A DNA stretch of 64,000 bases from SXIZ01 sp040079795 (lineage in GTDB: Bacteria; Pseudomonadota; Gammaproteobacteria; Methylococcales; Methylomonadaceae), in contig JBEBJQ010000012.1 in the NCBI GenBank assembly GCA_040079795.1, forward strand, positions 13,667 to 77,666. The letters are read 5' to 3'. Both the position numbers and the translations under genes were made by a program. Positions 53,756 through 61,801 of the stretch are shown here, piece by piece; positions within the stretch are counted from its first letter, which is position 1, and the number at the start of each line of letters is the position of its first letter. The notes under the pieces were generated by a model, which was not told where the DNA came from, did not search any database, and worked only from the letters and a program-made list of their open reading frames with translations.

Positions 53756-54199
53756 GTGTTTCTATATAAGATTGGTGGGTTATTATTATTGTCGCTTTTA
53801 ACCCTGTCTTCCGTACGTGCTGAAGAGGTTATTGGGTATATTAAAACCATGACCCCGCAAGCTTTTCTGGTCGACGGCAGCAAGACCGAACCCGCCGCTG
53901 TTGGTAGCCCTGTTCACATAGGTAATATTATTAAAACAGATAATCAAGGGTCTGTGGGACTTACCTTAAAAGACAACACGGTGCTCTCTTTTGGACCTGA
54001 TACGGAATTTGAAATCAGCGGCTATATGTACCAGCCTGAAGATGATCAATTAAAACTGGATATGAAACTGTTGAAAGGAACCCTGCACTACATTTCGGGC
54101 GTAATTGCTAAGCTCAAACCGAATGCTGTGCAATTAAACACCCCCGCCGGAATCATCGCCGTTAGAGGCACGCGTTTTGTTGTGAAAGTTGAAGAATAA
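53756..54199 (+). CDS. FecR-domain periplasmic protein
   Basis: The GTG at 53756 lies 5 nt after 'ggagg', so the TTG further upstream is unlikely. The product of 147 residues has a signal peptide ('IGGLLLLSLLTLSSVRAEE') and a FecR domain with 'SVGLTLKDNTVLSFGPDTEF', 'LKGTLHYISGVIAKLKPNAV' and 'TPAGIIAVRGTRFVVKVEE'. Stand-alone FecR domains of this kind often sit next to an OmpA-like lipoprotein and a CHASE2 cyclase, both of which occur nearby. They may form an envelope signalling unit. Confidence 0.88.
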   Translation: MFLYKIGGLLLLSLLTLSSVRAEEVIGYIKTMTPQAFLVDGSKTEPAAVGSPVHIGNIIKTDNQGSVGLTLKDNTVLSFGPDTEFEISGYMYQPEDDQLKLDMKLLKGTLHYISGVIAKLKPNAVQLNTPAGIIAVRGTRFVVKVEE

Positions 54200-54212
54200 T
54201 CTAGGTGGAACT

Positions 54213-54815
54213 ATGAACTCTAAAAAACCTGCCGCAAAAATAACCCTGTTAATGGTTACTGTCTGGTTGTTAACTGCCTGTGCGCCTGCTACTTATGTCA
54301 CATTACTGAATAATACTGATGGTAGCGTAGGAGAGGTAATGGTTAAGGGCACCGCGGGCGAGACTATTATTTCCAAAGCGAATACCGGCGCTTTGTTAGA
54401 TGGCTCAACCAAACAACCTTTTGCTGTTGATCAACAACAATTACAAAACGATTTTGGTCAGGCGCTAAAAGCCCAGCCAGCGTTACCAGAGAGTTTTTTA
54501 TTATATTTCCAGGAAGGGGGGACAAATCTTACGCCGGAGTCAGAAGCAATGTTGCCAAAAATCTCTGCGACTATAGCGGCGCGTCAAGAGGTCGATATTT
54601 CCATTATCGGGCATAGTGATACCACGGAGCCTGCTAAAATAAACGAGAAATTATCCCGTGAACGCGCAGTTTATGTGAGCAGTTTATTTGATCCAGCCAA
54701 ACTGAAGATTAAAGAAATGACCGTGACGTCGCACGGGGAAAAAAACCTGCTAATCAAAACCGCAGATGAAGTTAGCGAACCCAAGAATAGGCGGGTGGAA
54801 GTAACTGTCCGTTAG
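54213..54815 (+). CDS. OmpA-family lipoprotein
   Basis: The ATG at 54213 has 'aggtgga' upstream and gives 200 residues. A lipobox ('WLLTAC') implies an outer-membrane lipoprotein. The N-terminal 90 residues are unassigned. The C-terminal domain is OmpA-like and peptidoglycan-binding: 'FLLYFQEGGTNLTPESEAML', 'DISIIGHSDTTEPAKINEKL', 'KNRRVEVTVR'. It follows the FecR gene by 13 bp and should be co-transcribed with it. Confidence 0.9.
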   Translation: MNSKKPAAKITLLMVTVWLLTACAPATYVTLLNNTDGSVGEVMVKGTAGETIISKANTGALLDGSTKQPFAVDQQQLQNDFGQALKAQPALPESFLLYFQEGGTNLTPESEAMLPKISATIAARQEVDISIIGHSDTTEPAKINEKLSRERAVYVSSLFDPAKLKIKEMTVTSHGEKNLLIKTADEVSEPKNRRVEVTVR

Positions 54816-54900
54816 TATTTTTTGGGGGAATATCATTTTCTGGAGCTATTTTGTCGGTCGGGTTGGTTAAACCCCCGGATGCATGTATGCAGTAAGATTT

Positions 54901-54928
54901 GCATCGCTTGGGCAATACTGAGCGATGC
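54901..54928. terminator. Hairpin between the OmpA-like and XRE genes
   Basis: An 8-bp perfect stem 'gcatcgct' / 'agcgatgc' with a 12-nt loop sits between two converging genes. There is no strong T-run, so terminator activity is uncertain. Confidence 0.4.
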
Positions 54929-54957
54929 GCTTCCTTTCGTCAGCGCGTCCTATTGTG

Positions 54958-55338
54958 CTATTCAGGTTTTTTCAACATCCCGATAATTTCTTTTAAATAC
55001 TCAATTTCCTTATCTTTTTGGGTGTTGACCGCCTGTTCCTTTTCAAGCTCAGTTTTCAATTGCAGGAATTCCGGCGAACAGGAACCGATATGCCAGTTGC
55101 TTTGGTGATTGTTTTCGCCAGCTTGGTTGAATACGATTTTTTCATTCAACTCCAGCAAATCGGACAGCTTGATGCCGAATATTTCCGCGATTTGTTCCAG
55201 TCTTGATAAGTTTACGTCTGTTTCGCCTCGTTCGATGCTGCCATAGCCATTCGTCGACATATCAAGTTTACTGGCTACATCTTCCTGCGACCAGCCTTTC
55301 AACTGCCGCACCAAACGAATTTTTTCATGGACTGCCAT
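54958..55338 (-). CDS. XRE-family transcriptional regulator with C-terminal coiled coil
   Basis: The 126-residue product has an N-terminal HTH_3 domain ('MAVHEKIRLVRQLKGWSQED', 'VASKLDMSTNGYGSIERGE', 'LSRLEQIAEIFGIKLSDLL'). A linker and a C-terminal coiled coil follow ('QLKTELEKEQAVNTQKDKEI'). Such small regulators are common in accessory DNA. It faces away from the AT-rich secreted-protein gene, with inverted repeats between them that may be its operator. Confidence 0.85.
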   Translation of the reverse strand: MAVHEKIRLVRQLKGWSQEDVASKLDMSTNGYGSIERGETDVNLSRLEQIAEIFGIKLSDLLELNEKIVFNQAGENNHQSNWHIGSCSPEFLQLKTELEKEQAVNTQKDKEIEYLKEIIGMLKKPE

Positions 55339-55381
55339 AAATCCTCATCCTATGGGTGAAATAACAAGTGTGGGTTGATTG

Positions 55382-55425
55382 TATCAAATTGTCAGTGAAT
55401 TGATAATCTGATTGCAGTATCAATT
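55382..55425. promoter_or_regulatory. Candidate XRE operator: repeated TATCAA-type half sites
   Basis: Three related half sites lie between the divergent genes: 'tatcaaatt' (55382-55390), 'aattgata' (55398-55405) and 'tatcaatt' (55418-55425). The last two form a perfect 8-bp inverted repeat. The site would allow the XRE protein to control itself and the neighbouring gene. Confidence 0.4.
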
Positions 55426-55454
55426 TTTCCTATTTTCTGATTTTGGGGGATTAA

Positions 55455-55895
55455 ATGAATTACAAGTTTTCTTTATTAAGTGTTTGCTTAATTATTTTTT
55501 GTCTAGAAGCGACTGCCGGTGGCATTGATGATGTAGGGCCAATCAAATATGACGGAGGTAAAATACCATGTAATCGCGACACTGGACCTGAAATTAAACA
55601 ACTACAGCAATACAAGGCTCCGTCTGATCGATTTATTATCGAAGATTCAATTAAGCTGTCAGAAATTTCTGCATGGCCTCAAGATAGGTCTCATGGATGC
55701 GATCTTATAGATGTAGTTAAGAAAAAAATTAAAGTAAAAACTGAATATGGTGAAGTAGAAATACCGGTGGTTAGTCAATTTTCATTATATGCTCATGCCG
55801 ATTGCGGATCAGGCGTGGATAGAAACTCAGGCGGAAAAAACGCATCTGTTGAATGTTCAGTGTTTTATCAAACGCAAAAGTATTCTAATCAATAA
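55455..55895 (+). CDS. Hypothetical secreted protein, AT-rich
   Basis: The 146-residue product has a signal peptide ('LLSVCLIIFCLEATAGG') and a mature part with four Cys ('KIPCNRDTG', 'SHGCDLID', 'HADCGSG', 'SVECSVFY') that could form two disulfides. I recognise no family. Codon use is clearly AT-richer than in flanking genes, suggesting acquisition. It is divergent from the XRE gene. Confidence 0.6.
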   Translation: MNYKFSLLSVCLIIFCLEATAGGIDDVGPIKYDGGKIPCNRDTGPEIKQLQQYKAPSDRFIIEDSIKLSEISAWPQDRSHGCDLIDVVKKKIKVKTEYGEVEIPVVSQFSLYAHADCGSGVDRNSGGKNASVECSVFYQTQKYSNQ

Positions 55896-56133
55896 ATATT
55901 TTCTCGTCCCCACGCTTCTGCGTGGGGACGATAGAGCCGAATAGTCGCATTCCATGCATCTTAAAGCGAAAATCTAAAACTTTATCTAAAACCCGGAAAT
56001 GTATCTTCACGCACCGATGCTTTTTTCTCGTTCCCACGTTCCGTATCACTGCCATTAAGTCTCGTAACGCGGTAAGATGGGCTAAATGGAAAATCACGTA
56101 GATATCGTCCGTTTAAATCTCTGCGTAAAATAT

Positions 56134-56173
56134 CACTTCTCACTTCTCACTTCTCACTTCTCACTTCTCACTT
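56134..56173. repeat. Heptanucleotide tandem repeat, about 5.7 copies
   Basis: Five full copies of 'cacttct' at 56134-56168 plus a partial copy run directly into the stop codon of the cyclase gene fragment. On the minus strand the unit reads GTGAGAA-like and matches the last codons of that gene, so it probably arose by slippage there. Confidence 0.9.
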
Positions 56174-56256
56174 AACGCAATCACATTGCCTTGTTCACCA
56201 CGCTGTAACCGCTTGAGATGAAATCTCACTAAGGCATCATCCGGGCGGGCGGCAGC
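56161..56256 (-). pseudogene. Duplicated 3' end of the CHASE2 cyclase gene
   Basis: This 96-bp stretch matches 57174-57269, the 3' end of the CHASE2 cyclase gene, at all but about 8 positions. On the minus strand it still reads in frame: 'AAARPDDALVRFHLKRLQRG' followed by 'EQGNVIALSEK' and a stop. Only the last 31 codons remain, so it is a fragment of a second copy. Confidence 0.85.
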
Positions 56257-56522
56257 CTAGGGGCTTTCCTGAAAATTCGGCAATCTACCTTCACGCACCG
56301 ATGCTTTTGGTGCGTGAAACGCACCCTACTCAATTTGCACATCAGATAGATTTCATCGTTCCCACGCTTCCGCATGGGAATTAAGCCTGCTTCGTTCCAG
56401 CGGTGTGGGATGCCACCGAGTAGGAATTTATAGTAGCCCTTTTTGATGTCGTTAAACAATTAGCCTGCCCTAAAGATTAGGTGCGCCATGTTCAATGACA
56501 AAAACTTCTTTCCTGCTCAATT

Positions 56523-56549
56523 TAACTGTATTAATATCTAATACAGTTA
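56523..56549 (+). promoter_or_regulatory. Palindromic operator upstream of the ParD-like gene
   Basis: A perfect 11-bp inverted repeat 'taactgtatta' / 'taatacagtta' with a 5-nt spacer lies 20 bp before the antitoxin start. ParD-type ribbon-helix-helix antitoxins repress their own promoter through such sites. Confidence 0.65.
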
Positions 56550-56568
56550 GTCTAAAGAGAATGATGTC

Positions 56569-56814
56569 ATGCCTAGAAATACCTCCGTCACCTTGGGTGA
56601 ACATTTCGATAAATTCGTTGTGGAAAAAATAAATGAAGGCAGGTTTCAGTCTGTCAGTGAAGTGGTGCGCGCGGGTCTGCGCAAACTTGAAGAAGATGAA
56701 GCAAAATTGCAGGTTTTACAGCGGAAGCTCCACGCCGGGGAAAATAGCCTGGTAGTTGAAAATTTTGACGGTGAAGAATTTCTGGTAGCCCTGCACAAAA
56801 AACACATCAAATGA
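56569..56814 (+). CDS. Type II antitoxin, ParD/CopG family
   Basis: The 81-residue product begins with the ribbon-helix-helix 'MPRNTSVTLGEHFDKFVVEK' and 'GRFQSVSEVVRAGLRKLEED', the ParD signature, followed by an acidic toxin-binding tail. It overlaps the toxin remnant by 4 bp. With the toxin broken, the antitoxin may persist as a repressor or as protection against related ParE toxins. Confidence 0.92.
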   Translation: MPRNTSVTLGEHFDKFVVEKINEGRFQSVSEVVRAGLRKLEEDEAKLQVLQRKLHAGENSLVVENFDGEEFLVALHKKHIK

Positions 56815-57113
56815 CTGCCCGATACACTTTAAGGCAACTGGCACAAAATGATCTGGAAGAAATCTGGCTTTACACGCTGTAAGAATGGTGCATTGCACAA
56901 GTCGATAAATATGTCCTCCGCGCGCTGATTTTCCGTTTTGAATGGCTTGCAGAGAATCCCCATATTGGTAAGTGGTGCGACGACATCAAGCCTGGTTATA
57001 TTTCCTTTCTTGAAGGGAGCCATGTCATTTTTTACACCCTAACAAACTATGGTATTGATGTTATAGGGATTCCACATCAACGCATGGATGTTATGGGACA
57101 TCTGGAAGAATAG
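56811..57113 (+). pseudogene. ParE-family toxin inactivated by an in-frame stop
   Basis: The frame starts ATG at 56811 and reads 'ARYTLRQLAQNDLEEIWLYT', then TAA after codon 23, then continues in the same frame with 'EWCIAQVDKYVLRALIFRFE' and 'SHVIFYTLTNYGIDVIGIPH' to a natural stop at 57113. A full-length ParE is about 100 residues, so one nonsense change (probably GAA to TAA) is the only visible lesion. Confidence 0.85.
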
Positions 57114-57173
57114 GGTTAAGCCTAAATTCCGGTAATGAATATTGCCCGGTCACTCATTTCATTGTGTGGCGCA

Positions 57174-59309
57174 TCACTTCTCGCTTAACACAATCACATC
57201 GCCTTGTTCACCACGTTGTAACCGCTTGAGATGGAATGCCACTAAGGCATCATCCGGGCGGGCGGCAGCAAGGCCCGCAAATGCTGCTAATGCTTCTGCC
57301 GGGTTCACATTTAGCCAGTTATAGGCATGTTCATAGTCGCTATCTGAGGGGAAGAGATTTTGTTGATTGCTGACACCTAGCGGCTCATAAGTTAAAAGCG
57401 GCTGTACTTTGCCTTTTAAAAGCAGTCGTCCAATGGGTCTGCTTACGATATTGGTACACCCTTTTAAGGTTGTATCTGCCACACAAATGGCGGTGCCTAA
57501 ATAGCGATTGGCGCCCTCCAGACGTGATGCAGTGTTTATAGGGTCGCCTAAGGCACGGTAATCAAAAATGGTAGAGCCCCCAAAGTTACCGACTAATACC
57601 ATGCCCGTATTCACGCCAATACGGGTTTCACAAAATTCCATACCTTGCGTTTTCAGTTGGGAGACATAGTTTTTAGCATAGGCCTGCATTTCCAGGGCGC
57701 ATTTAACTGCACGTTGACGATGATCTGGTTGATTGATGGGTGCTGAAAACATAATGACAATACCGTCCCCGACAATACGCGTTAACGTGCCATCATAGCG
57801 AAAAGCGATTGCAATCATTTGATCTAAGTAAGTATTTAGACGGCTTGCCAGCGCGCTAGGTTCTATTCTTTCCATTAATTCTGTTGAATTAGTCAGGTCT
57901 GTCAAAATAAAACTGCATTCAAGACGTTGCCCATGTAACTCCAATTGTTCGGGGTGCGCAATCAGGTAGTTCACTAAATTAGGCGAAACATACCGCGAAA
58001 ATACGTTGTGAACCCAACGCTGACGCTGTTCGCTACGCGTGTGCCGGATAAAGCTGCAAACCATAAAAATGCTTAGAATCATAAGGGTGGGGGTTAACCC
58101 ATCCAGCAGCAATCCTTGCGCTTTAAACAGCTGCCAGGAGCCGCCCAGAACTACACTTAATGCAATCAGGGTGAAGCTGGCGGAGTAGAAAATCCGGGAA
58201 GTTAAGGTTATGGCGGCTACTAAGAGAGAAATAACGACGAGCACCAATACTTCAAGGCTAATGGCCCAATTTGGACGGATGAGAAAGCGTTGGGTGAGCA
58301 TTTGTTCCAATAGTTGTGCATGGACTTCAACGCCCGGAATAATTCCTCTCACTGGCGTAAACCGAAGATCGGTGAGGCCGCGCCCTGATGAGCCAATGAG
58401 TAGAACTTTATCTTTTAAAGTGTCTGCCGAAACCTCGCCATTGAGAATTTTCCAGGCTGGAATGGTGCGCGTGGCATTGAACGGTGAATAATAAACCCAC
58501 ATTTCGCCCGTATTGGTAGTAGGGATAATGGACGAGCCAACTAACAGTTGTTCAATGCCAGTGTCGCTATCAGCAGTGGTTTTGACCAGATGATTTTTTT
58601 GATGTGAGATGACCCGCAATAATTCAAGGGAAAAAGCCGGATATAAATGTTCCTGTATTTTAATGATTAAAGGGACTTTTCTAACCACGCCATCGACATC
58701 GGGAATAAAAATAAGCGCTCCATTGCCGGCAACCTGCTTCTCTAAAAGCGGCAGCGAATGAATGGCACTGCTGTAGGAGGGGGAAAAAAGATGAGGTTCG
58801 TCCCCTTGGTAAATAAATCTGAATGGTTTCGAGGGTAATATGGTTTTGTTTAGGGAGTTTTCCGCTGAAAACCCCAATACGGTTGGCTGTTTGCTAAGTG
58901 CGTTTGCTAACAGTTGATCATGATCGGGTAATGCGTTCAATTGGCTGCCGGCTTCTGGGGAGATTTGCCAGAGCTTTAACATGGACGCAGGGGAGGTATG
59001 GTCAGGTTCGGAGAAAATGAAATCGATCCCGATGGCTTTTTGATTGTCGCTTAAACGATTCAGTAAAGTCGCAATACGGGCGCGCGGCCAAGGCCATTGG
59101 CCGATTTTTTTTAAACTCTCGTCATCAATATCAATGACCCGCACCCCCACATCTTGATAGGCTCTGGGATGCCATTGCTGGTATTGGTCGAATAAATAAT
59201 GCCGAATGACTCTGATTGGTAAAGGTGCCGCGACGTAAATCCAGATATTGGCCAGGATGAGTGCCAAAAGCATGAGAGTTGTTAATGAAAGCCGCGTAAT
59301 ACGTAACAT
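57174..59309 (-). CDS. CHASE2-domain adenylate/guanylate cyclase
   Basis: The 711-residue protein has an N-terminal transmembrane helix, a periplasmic CHASE2 sensor ('RVIDIDDESLKKIGQWPWPR', 'IGIDFIFSEPDH', 'LIGSSGRGLTDLRFTPVRG'), three transmembrane helices and a cytoplasmic class III cyclase domain. In the cyclase the metal Asp residues lie in 'ILTDLTNSTEL' and 'RIVGDGIVIMFSAP', and 'DYRALGDPINTASRLEG' marks the substrate region. It would make cAMP (or cGMP) in response to an envelope signal. FecR- and OmpA-like genes that usually neighbour such cyclases lie 2.4 kb away on the other strand. Confidence 0.92.
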   Translation of the reverse strand: MLRITRLSLTTLMLLALILANIWIYVAAPLPIRVIRHYLFDQYQQWHPRAYQDVGVRVIDIDDESLKKIGQWPWPRARIATLLNRLSDNQKAIGIDFIFSEPDHTSPASMLKLWQISPEAGSQLNALPDHDQLLANALSKQPTVLGFSAENSLNKTILPSKPFRFIYQGDEPHLFSPSYSSAIHSLPLLEKQVAGNGALIFIPDVDGVVRKVPLIIKIQEHLYPAFSLELLRVISHQKNHLVKTTADSDTGIEQLLVGSSIIPTTNTGEMWVYYSPFNATRTIPAWKILNGEVSADTLKDKVLLIGSSGRGLTDLRFTPVRGIIPGVEVHAQLLEQMLTQRFLIRPNWAISLEVLVLVVISLLVAAITLTSRIFYSASFTLIALSVVLGGSWQLFKAQGLLLDGLTPTLMILSIFMVCSFIRHTRSEQRQRWVHNVFSRYVSPNLVNYLIAHPEQLELHGQRLECSFILTDLTNSTELMERIEPSALASRLNTYLDQMIAIAFRYDGTLTRIVGDGIVIMFSAPINQPDHRQRAVKCALEMQAYAKNYVSQLKTQGMEFCETRIGVNTGMVLVGNFGGSTIFDYRALGDPINTASRLEGANRYLGTAICVADTTLKGCTNIVSRPIGRLLLKGKVQPLLTYEPLGVSNQQNLFPSDSDYEHAYNWLNVNPAEALAAFAGLAAARPDDALVAFHLKRLQRGEQGDVIVLSEK

Positions 59310-60110
59310 AAACTCTTCAAGTGATAAGCCTAAGTCTCAAAAGGGATTTAGTGCTGGTCAAAAAAGTGACTATTTGAAATACTTAACATTAAAGACCTGA
59401 TTTATTCAAAAAATAAAGTATGGGGACAGCTGGCAAGTAGTTTCTATCGTGACTATATGGTCTGAGTAGTCTTGGTATGTTAATCATCAACAAGCTCATT
59501 GTAACGGTATTTTAAGACTGGCATCGCAAAAAATAACCTATATCTATCTAATGATGCGCTTCGACCACATAAATCTTTATAAATAATTCTTATTTTAAGA
59601 TAGCTTTAAAGCCTTTCTTAACAATGCCTTGGGTCGATATAAGGTTGTTCAATAGAATTTGTACAAGTATTTCCTAGTATTAAAAGCAACTTTTTAGCCT
59701 TTGTGAATGTCGATTACCTAGTATTTTAGTCGTCATTATTGCAAAGCATCTTTATAAACGCCTTCGTGACGCCTAAGCAATAGCATTCAATTCTGGATGC
59801 TTTTTACTTTGTAGGTAAAGTTTGTTGCTGGTAATGCTTGTACAGATTTTTGATTTGTTATGCGTTATTTAAAAAATCAAGTGCTATTTTTTAAATAATT
59901 GATTTTTATTAGATAATTAGAGTTGTAGCCGTTTGTACAGCTGATAAAATAAATTATTTTAAATTTTGTTCATATTTTGTTAATGTATATATTGACGAGT
60001 CCTTAACAAGAGAGTATCTTTATTTCACACCGATAAAAAAAGAATAAAGCCAAGAAAGAATTATCAGGATTGATTTTGGCTCAAATAAATTAACATCGCG
60101 AGGATATATT
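59310..60110. other. 800-bp AT-rich intergenic region before the sigma factor gene
   Basis: No coding frame or structured RNA could be recognised. The last 120 bp hold a good sigma-70-type promoter and a leader of about 85 nt. The upper 650 bp may hold upstream regulatory sites for the sigma factor or the promoter of the divergent cyclase gene. Confidence 0.5.
59992..60020 (+). promoter_or_regulatory. Promoter candidate for the sigma factor gene
   Basis: 'ttgacg' at 59992-59997 and 'tatctt' at 60015-60020 are separated by the ideal 17 nt, and A/T-rich DNA lies upstream. Transcription would start near 60027. Confidence 0.6.
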
Positions 60111-61580
60111 ATGCTTCATACCAATATTTCAGCTACGCACAAAACCTACCTGTTCAATGATGCCCCTATTGATGTTAATGTTGTATTCCCTGATGTTAAA
60201 CCGGCTTTTGTGCAGCCGGACGATGTCAAAATTAACCCGCTACCCTCAGTTAGAAGTGATGAAGCTAAATTGTTTGAGGGTCCTGAGCATCAAAATATTC
60301 TCTTGGCCAGAGACATCTCAAAGCATCGTAACGAACTTAAAACCAGATTATCTGAAATACCACTGACCGCTCTCTGGTTGTTAAATAAACATGGACAAGA
60401 GTGTTACAGTGAAGCTGATGCTTTACTTGATAACGATGCGCCTAATGCAGATGAGTACATCATGGCTCTGTCCGAGGATTACCAAACTGCTTTAGCGAAT
60501 GCGCACTTTGGATTAACCAGCAATCAATATTTACAAGCGAAAGCGCAGCTTTCTAAAGCTCTAAACAGCTTCCCATTCACTGCTGAACAATTAAAATCCC
60601 TATCCACCCTCGTAACGTATGCCTATTTTTTAGTCATCAATCAAAACACGGATAATGCAGAACTGAGTTCTGCAACCCAAGCAGCGGTTTTGAAAAGGAT
60701 GCAGAAATTAGTGAATATTAACCAAAGTAAATTGCTTAATGAGCTAAAGCAATTAGGTTTGGGGCGTGGTGTTAATCCTTCATTGACAGATTTTTTATTA
60801 CCCCCTGACAATAAACTTAATTCCTCGTTGCTGCATTTAATCGGTACCGAAGAGCAGTGGCTTGGTGCGCGTCAAAAACTTGCCCAAGCTAATAACCGGT
60901 TAGTTTTATATCTGGCTAACCAATACAAGGGGGGGTTTTTAGACTTTAACGATCTGGTACAGGAAGGCCAAAGCGGTTTACTAAAAGCAGTCGATCGCTT
61001 CGATTACCGGCGAGGGTTTAAATTTTCTACTTATGCGGTTTATTGGATCAGACAAGGTATTTCACGTTCGCTGACGCGTAATGAACGGGTAGTTCGTTTG
61101 CCTTTTGGGCAAATGGCAAACATCAGTAGGATCTATCGTGCCAAAGATACGTTTTATCTCAAAACCGGGCGGGACATGTCGGTGGCAGAACTTGCCCAAC
61201 AAACTGAACTTTCCGAAACAGAAATCAATACCTTGATTCGTATTGCGCAGACTGCAACCTCTCTTGATACACCGGTAGGTGATGATGAAAATGCGATGAC
61301 TTTAGCAGACTTCCTTGAACAACAAGTATTTAACGAGCCGTTAAACAAAATTGCTGAACGGGAGTTGTCGCAAGCAGTTCAGAATGCCGTAAAAGGACTT
61401 TCAGATAAAGAAGCCAAGGTGATCTGTTGTCGTTTTGGGATTAATTCAGCTAATGAAATGACCTTGGAAGAGATCGGCCACGAGCTGAACTTAACCCGTG
61501 AGCGCGTACGGCAGATACAAGTTACGGCAATAAAAAAATTAAAACAACAATTTGGATCAGAACTGGTTAATTTTTTATAA
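60111..61580 (+). CDS. Sigma-70 family factor with a long unrecognised N-terminus
   Basis: Residues from about 255 on form sigma regions 2 to 4. Region 2 is RpoD-like ('DLVQEGQSGLLKAVDRFDYR', 'KFSTYAVYWIRQGISRSL'). Region 3 follows at about 335-400. Region 4 ends with the helix-turn-helix 'LEEIGHELNLTRERVRQIQV'. The first 250 residues are polar and helical and lack the recognisable region 1.2 of RpoD, RpoS or RpoH. It is therefore an alternative sigma factor whose group I cannot name. A purine-rich 'gcgagga' precedes the ATG. A long regulated leader lies upstream. Confidence 0.85.
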   Translation: MLHTNISATHKTYLFNDAPIDVNVVFPDVKPAFVQPDDVKINPLPSVRSDEAKLFEGPEHQNILLARDISKHRNELKTRLSEIPLTALWLLNKHGQECYSEADALLDNDAPNADEYIMALSEDYQTALANAHFGLTSNQYLQAKAQLSKALNSFPFTAEQLKSLSTLVTYAYFLVINQNTDNAELSSATQAAVLKRMQKLVNINQSKLLNELKQLGLGRGVNPSLTDFLLPPDNKLNSSLLHLIGTEEQWLGARQKLAQANNRLVLYLANQYKGGFLDFNDLVQEGQSGLLKAVDRFDYRRGFKFSTYAVYWIRQGISRSLTRNERVVRLPFGQMANISRIYRAKDTFYLKTGRDMSVAELAQQTELSETEINTLIRIAQTATSLDTPVGDDENAMTLADFLEQQVFNEPLNKIAERELSQAVQNAVKGLSDKEAKVICCRFGINSANEMTLEEIGHELNLTRERVRQIQVTAIKKLKQQFGSELVNFL

Positions 61581-61801
61581 ACACGGGTGTTAAATTTAAA
61601 TGCAGTGCAGAGCAAAATTTTTTTAGCAAAGCTTATAACAGTTCGACAAAAGCGTTAAGAATGTAGTGGCTGTTTTGGTTTTATCTGGACTGTTGATTAC
61701 ATTTTTATAAATTGATTAAGTAAATATTGACCCCCTCCTTTTAGTGAAAGATGGAAAATTAATACTTATTCAAACTAAGATTTTTAAAATCGGAGGGATA
61801 T

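Larger units (their letters stand above)
55896..56470. repeat. Patchwork of degenerate palindromic repeats and gene debris
   Basis: This gene-free stretch contains several repeat families. A perfect 11-bp palindrome 'cgtccccacgc'/'gcgtggggacg' spans 55905-55930; a decayed copy is at 56357-56380 and a half copy near 56029-56045. The 20-bp word 'cttcacgcaccgatgctttt' occurs at 56005-56024 and again at 56289-56308; the second copy can fold with 'ggtgcgtg' at 56309-56316. It also holds the heptamer array and the cyclase fragment listed separately. The composition suggests an insertion hot spot. Confidence 0.7.

Noticed and set aside
56134..56173. Possible CRISPR array
   Set aside because: The repeats are 7-bp direct tandem units without spacers, and no cas genes are present in the window.
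57142..57324. Plus-strand frame over the cyclase 3' end
   Set aside because: It is antisense to well-conserved cyclase codons and to the duplicated fragment; it has no independent support.
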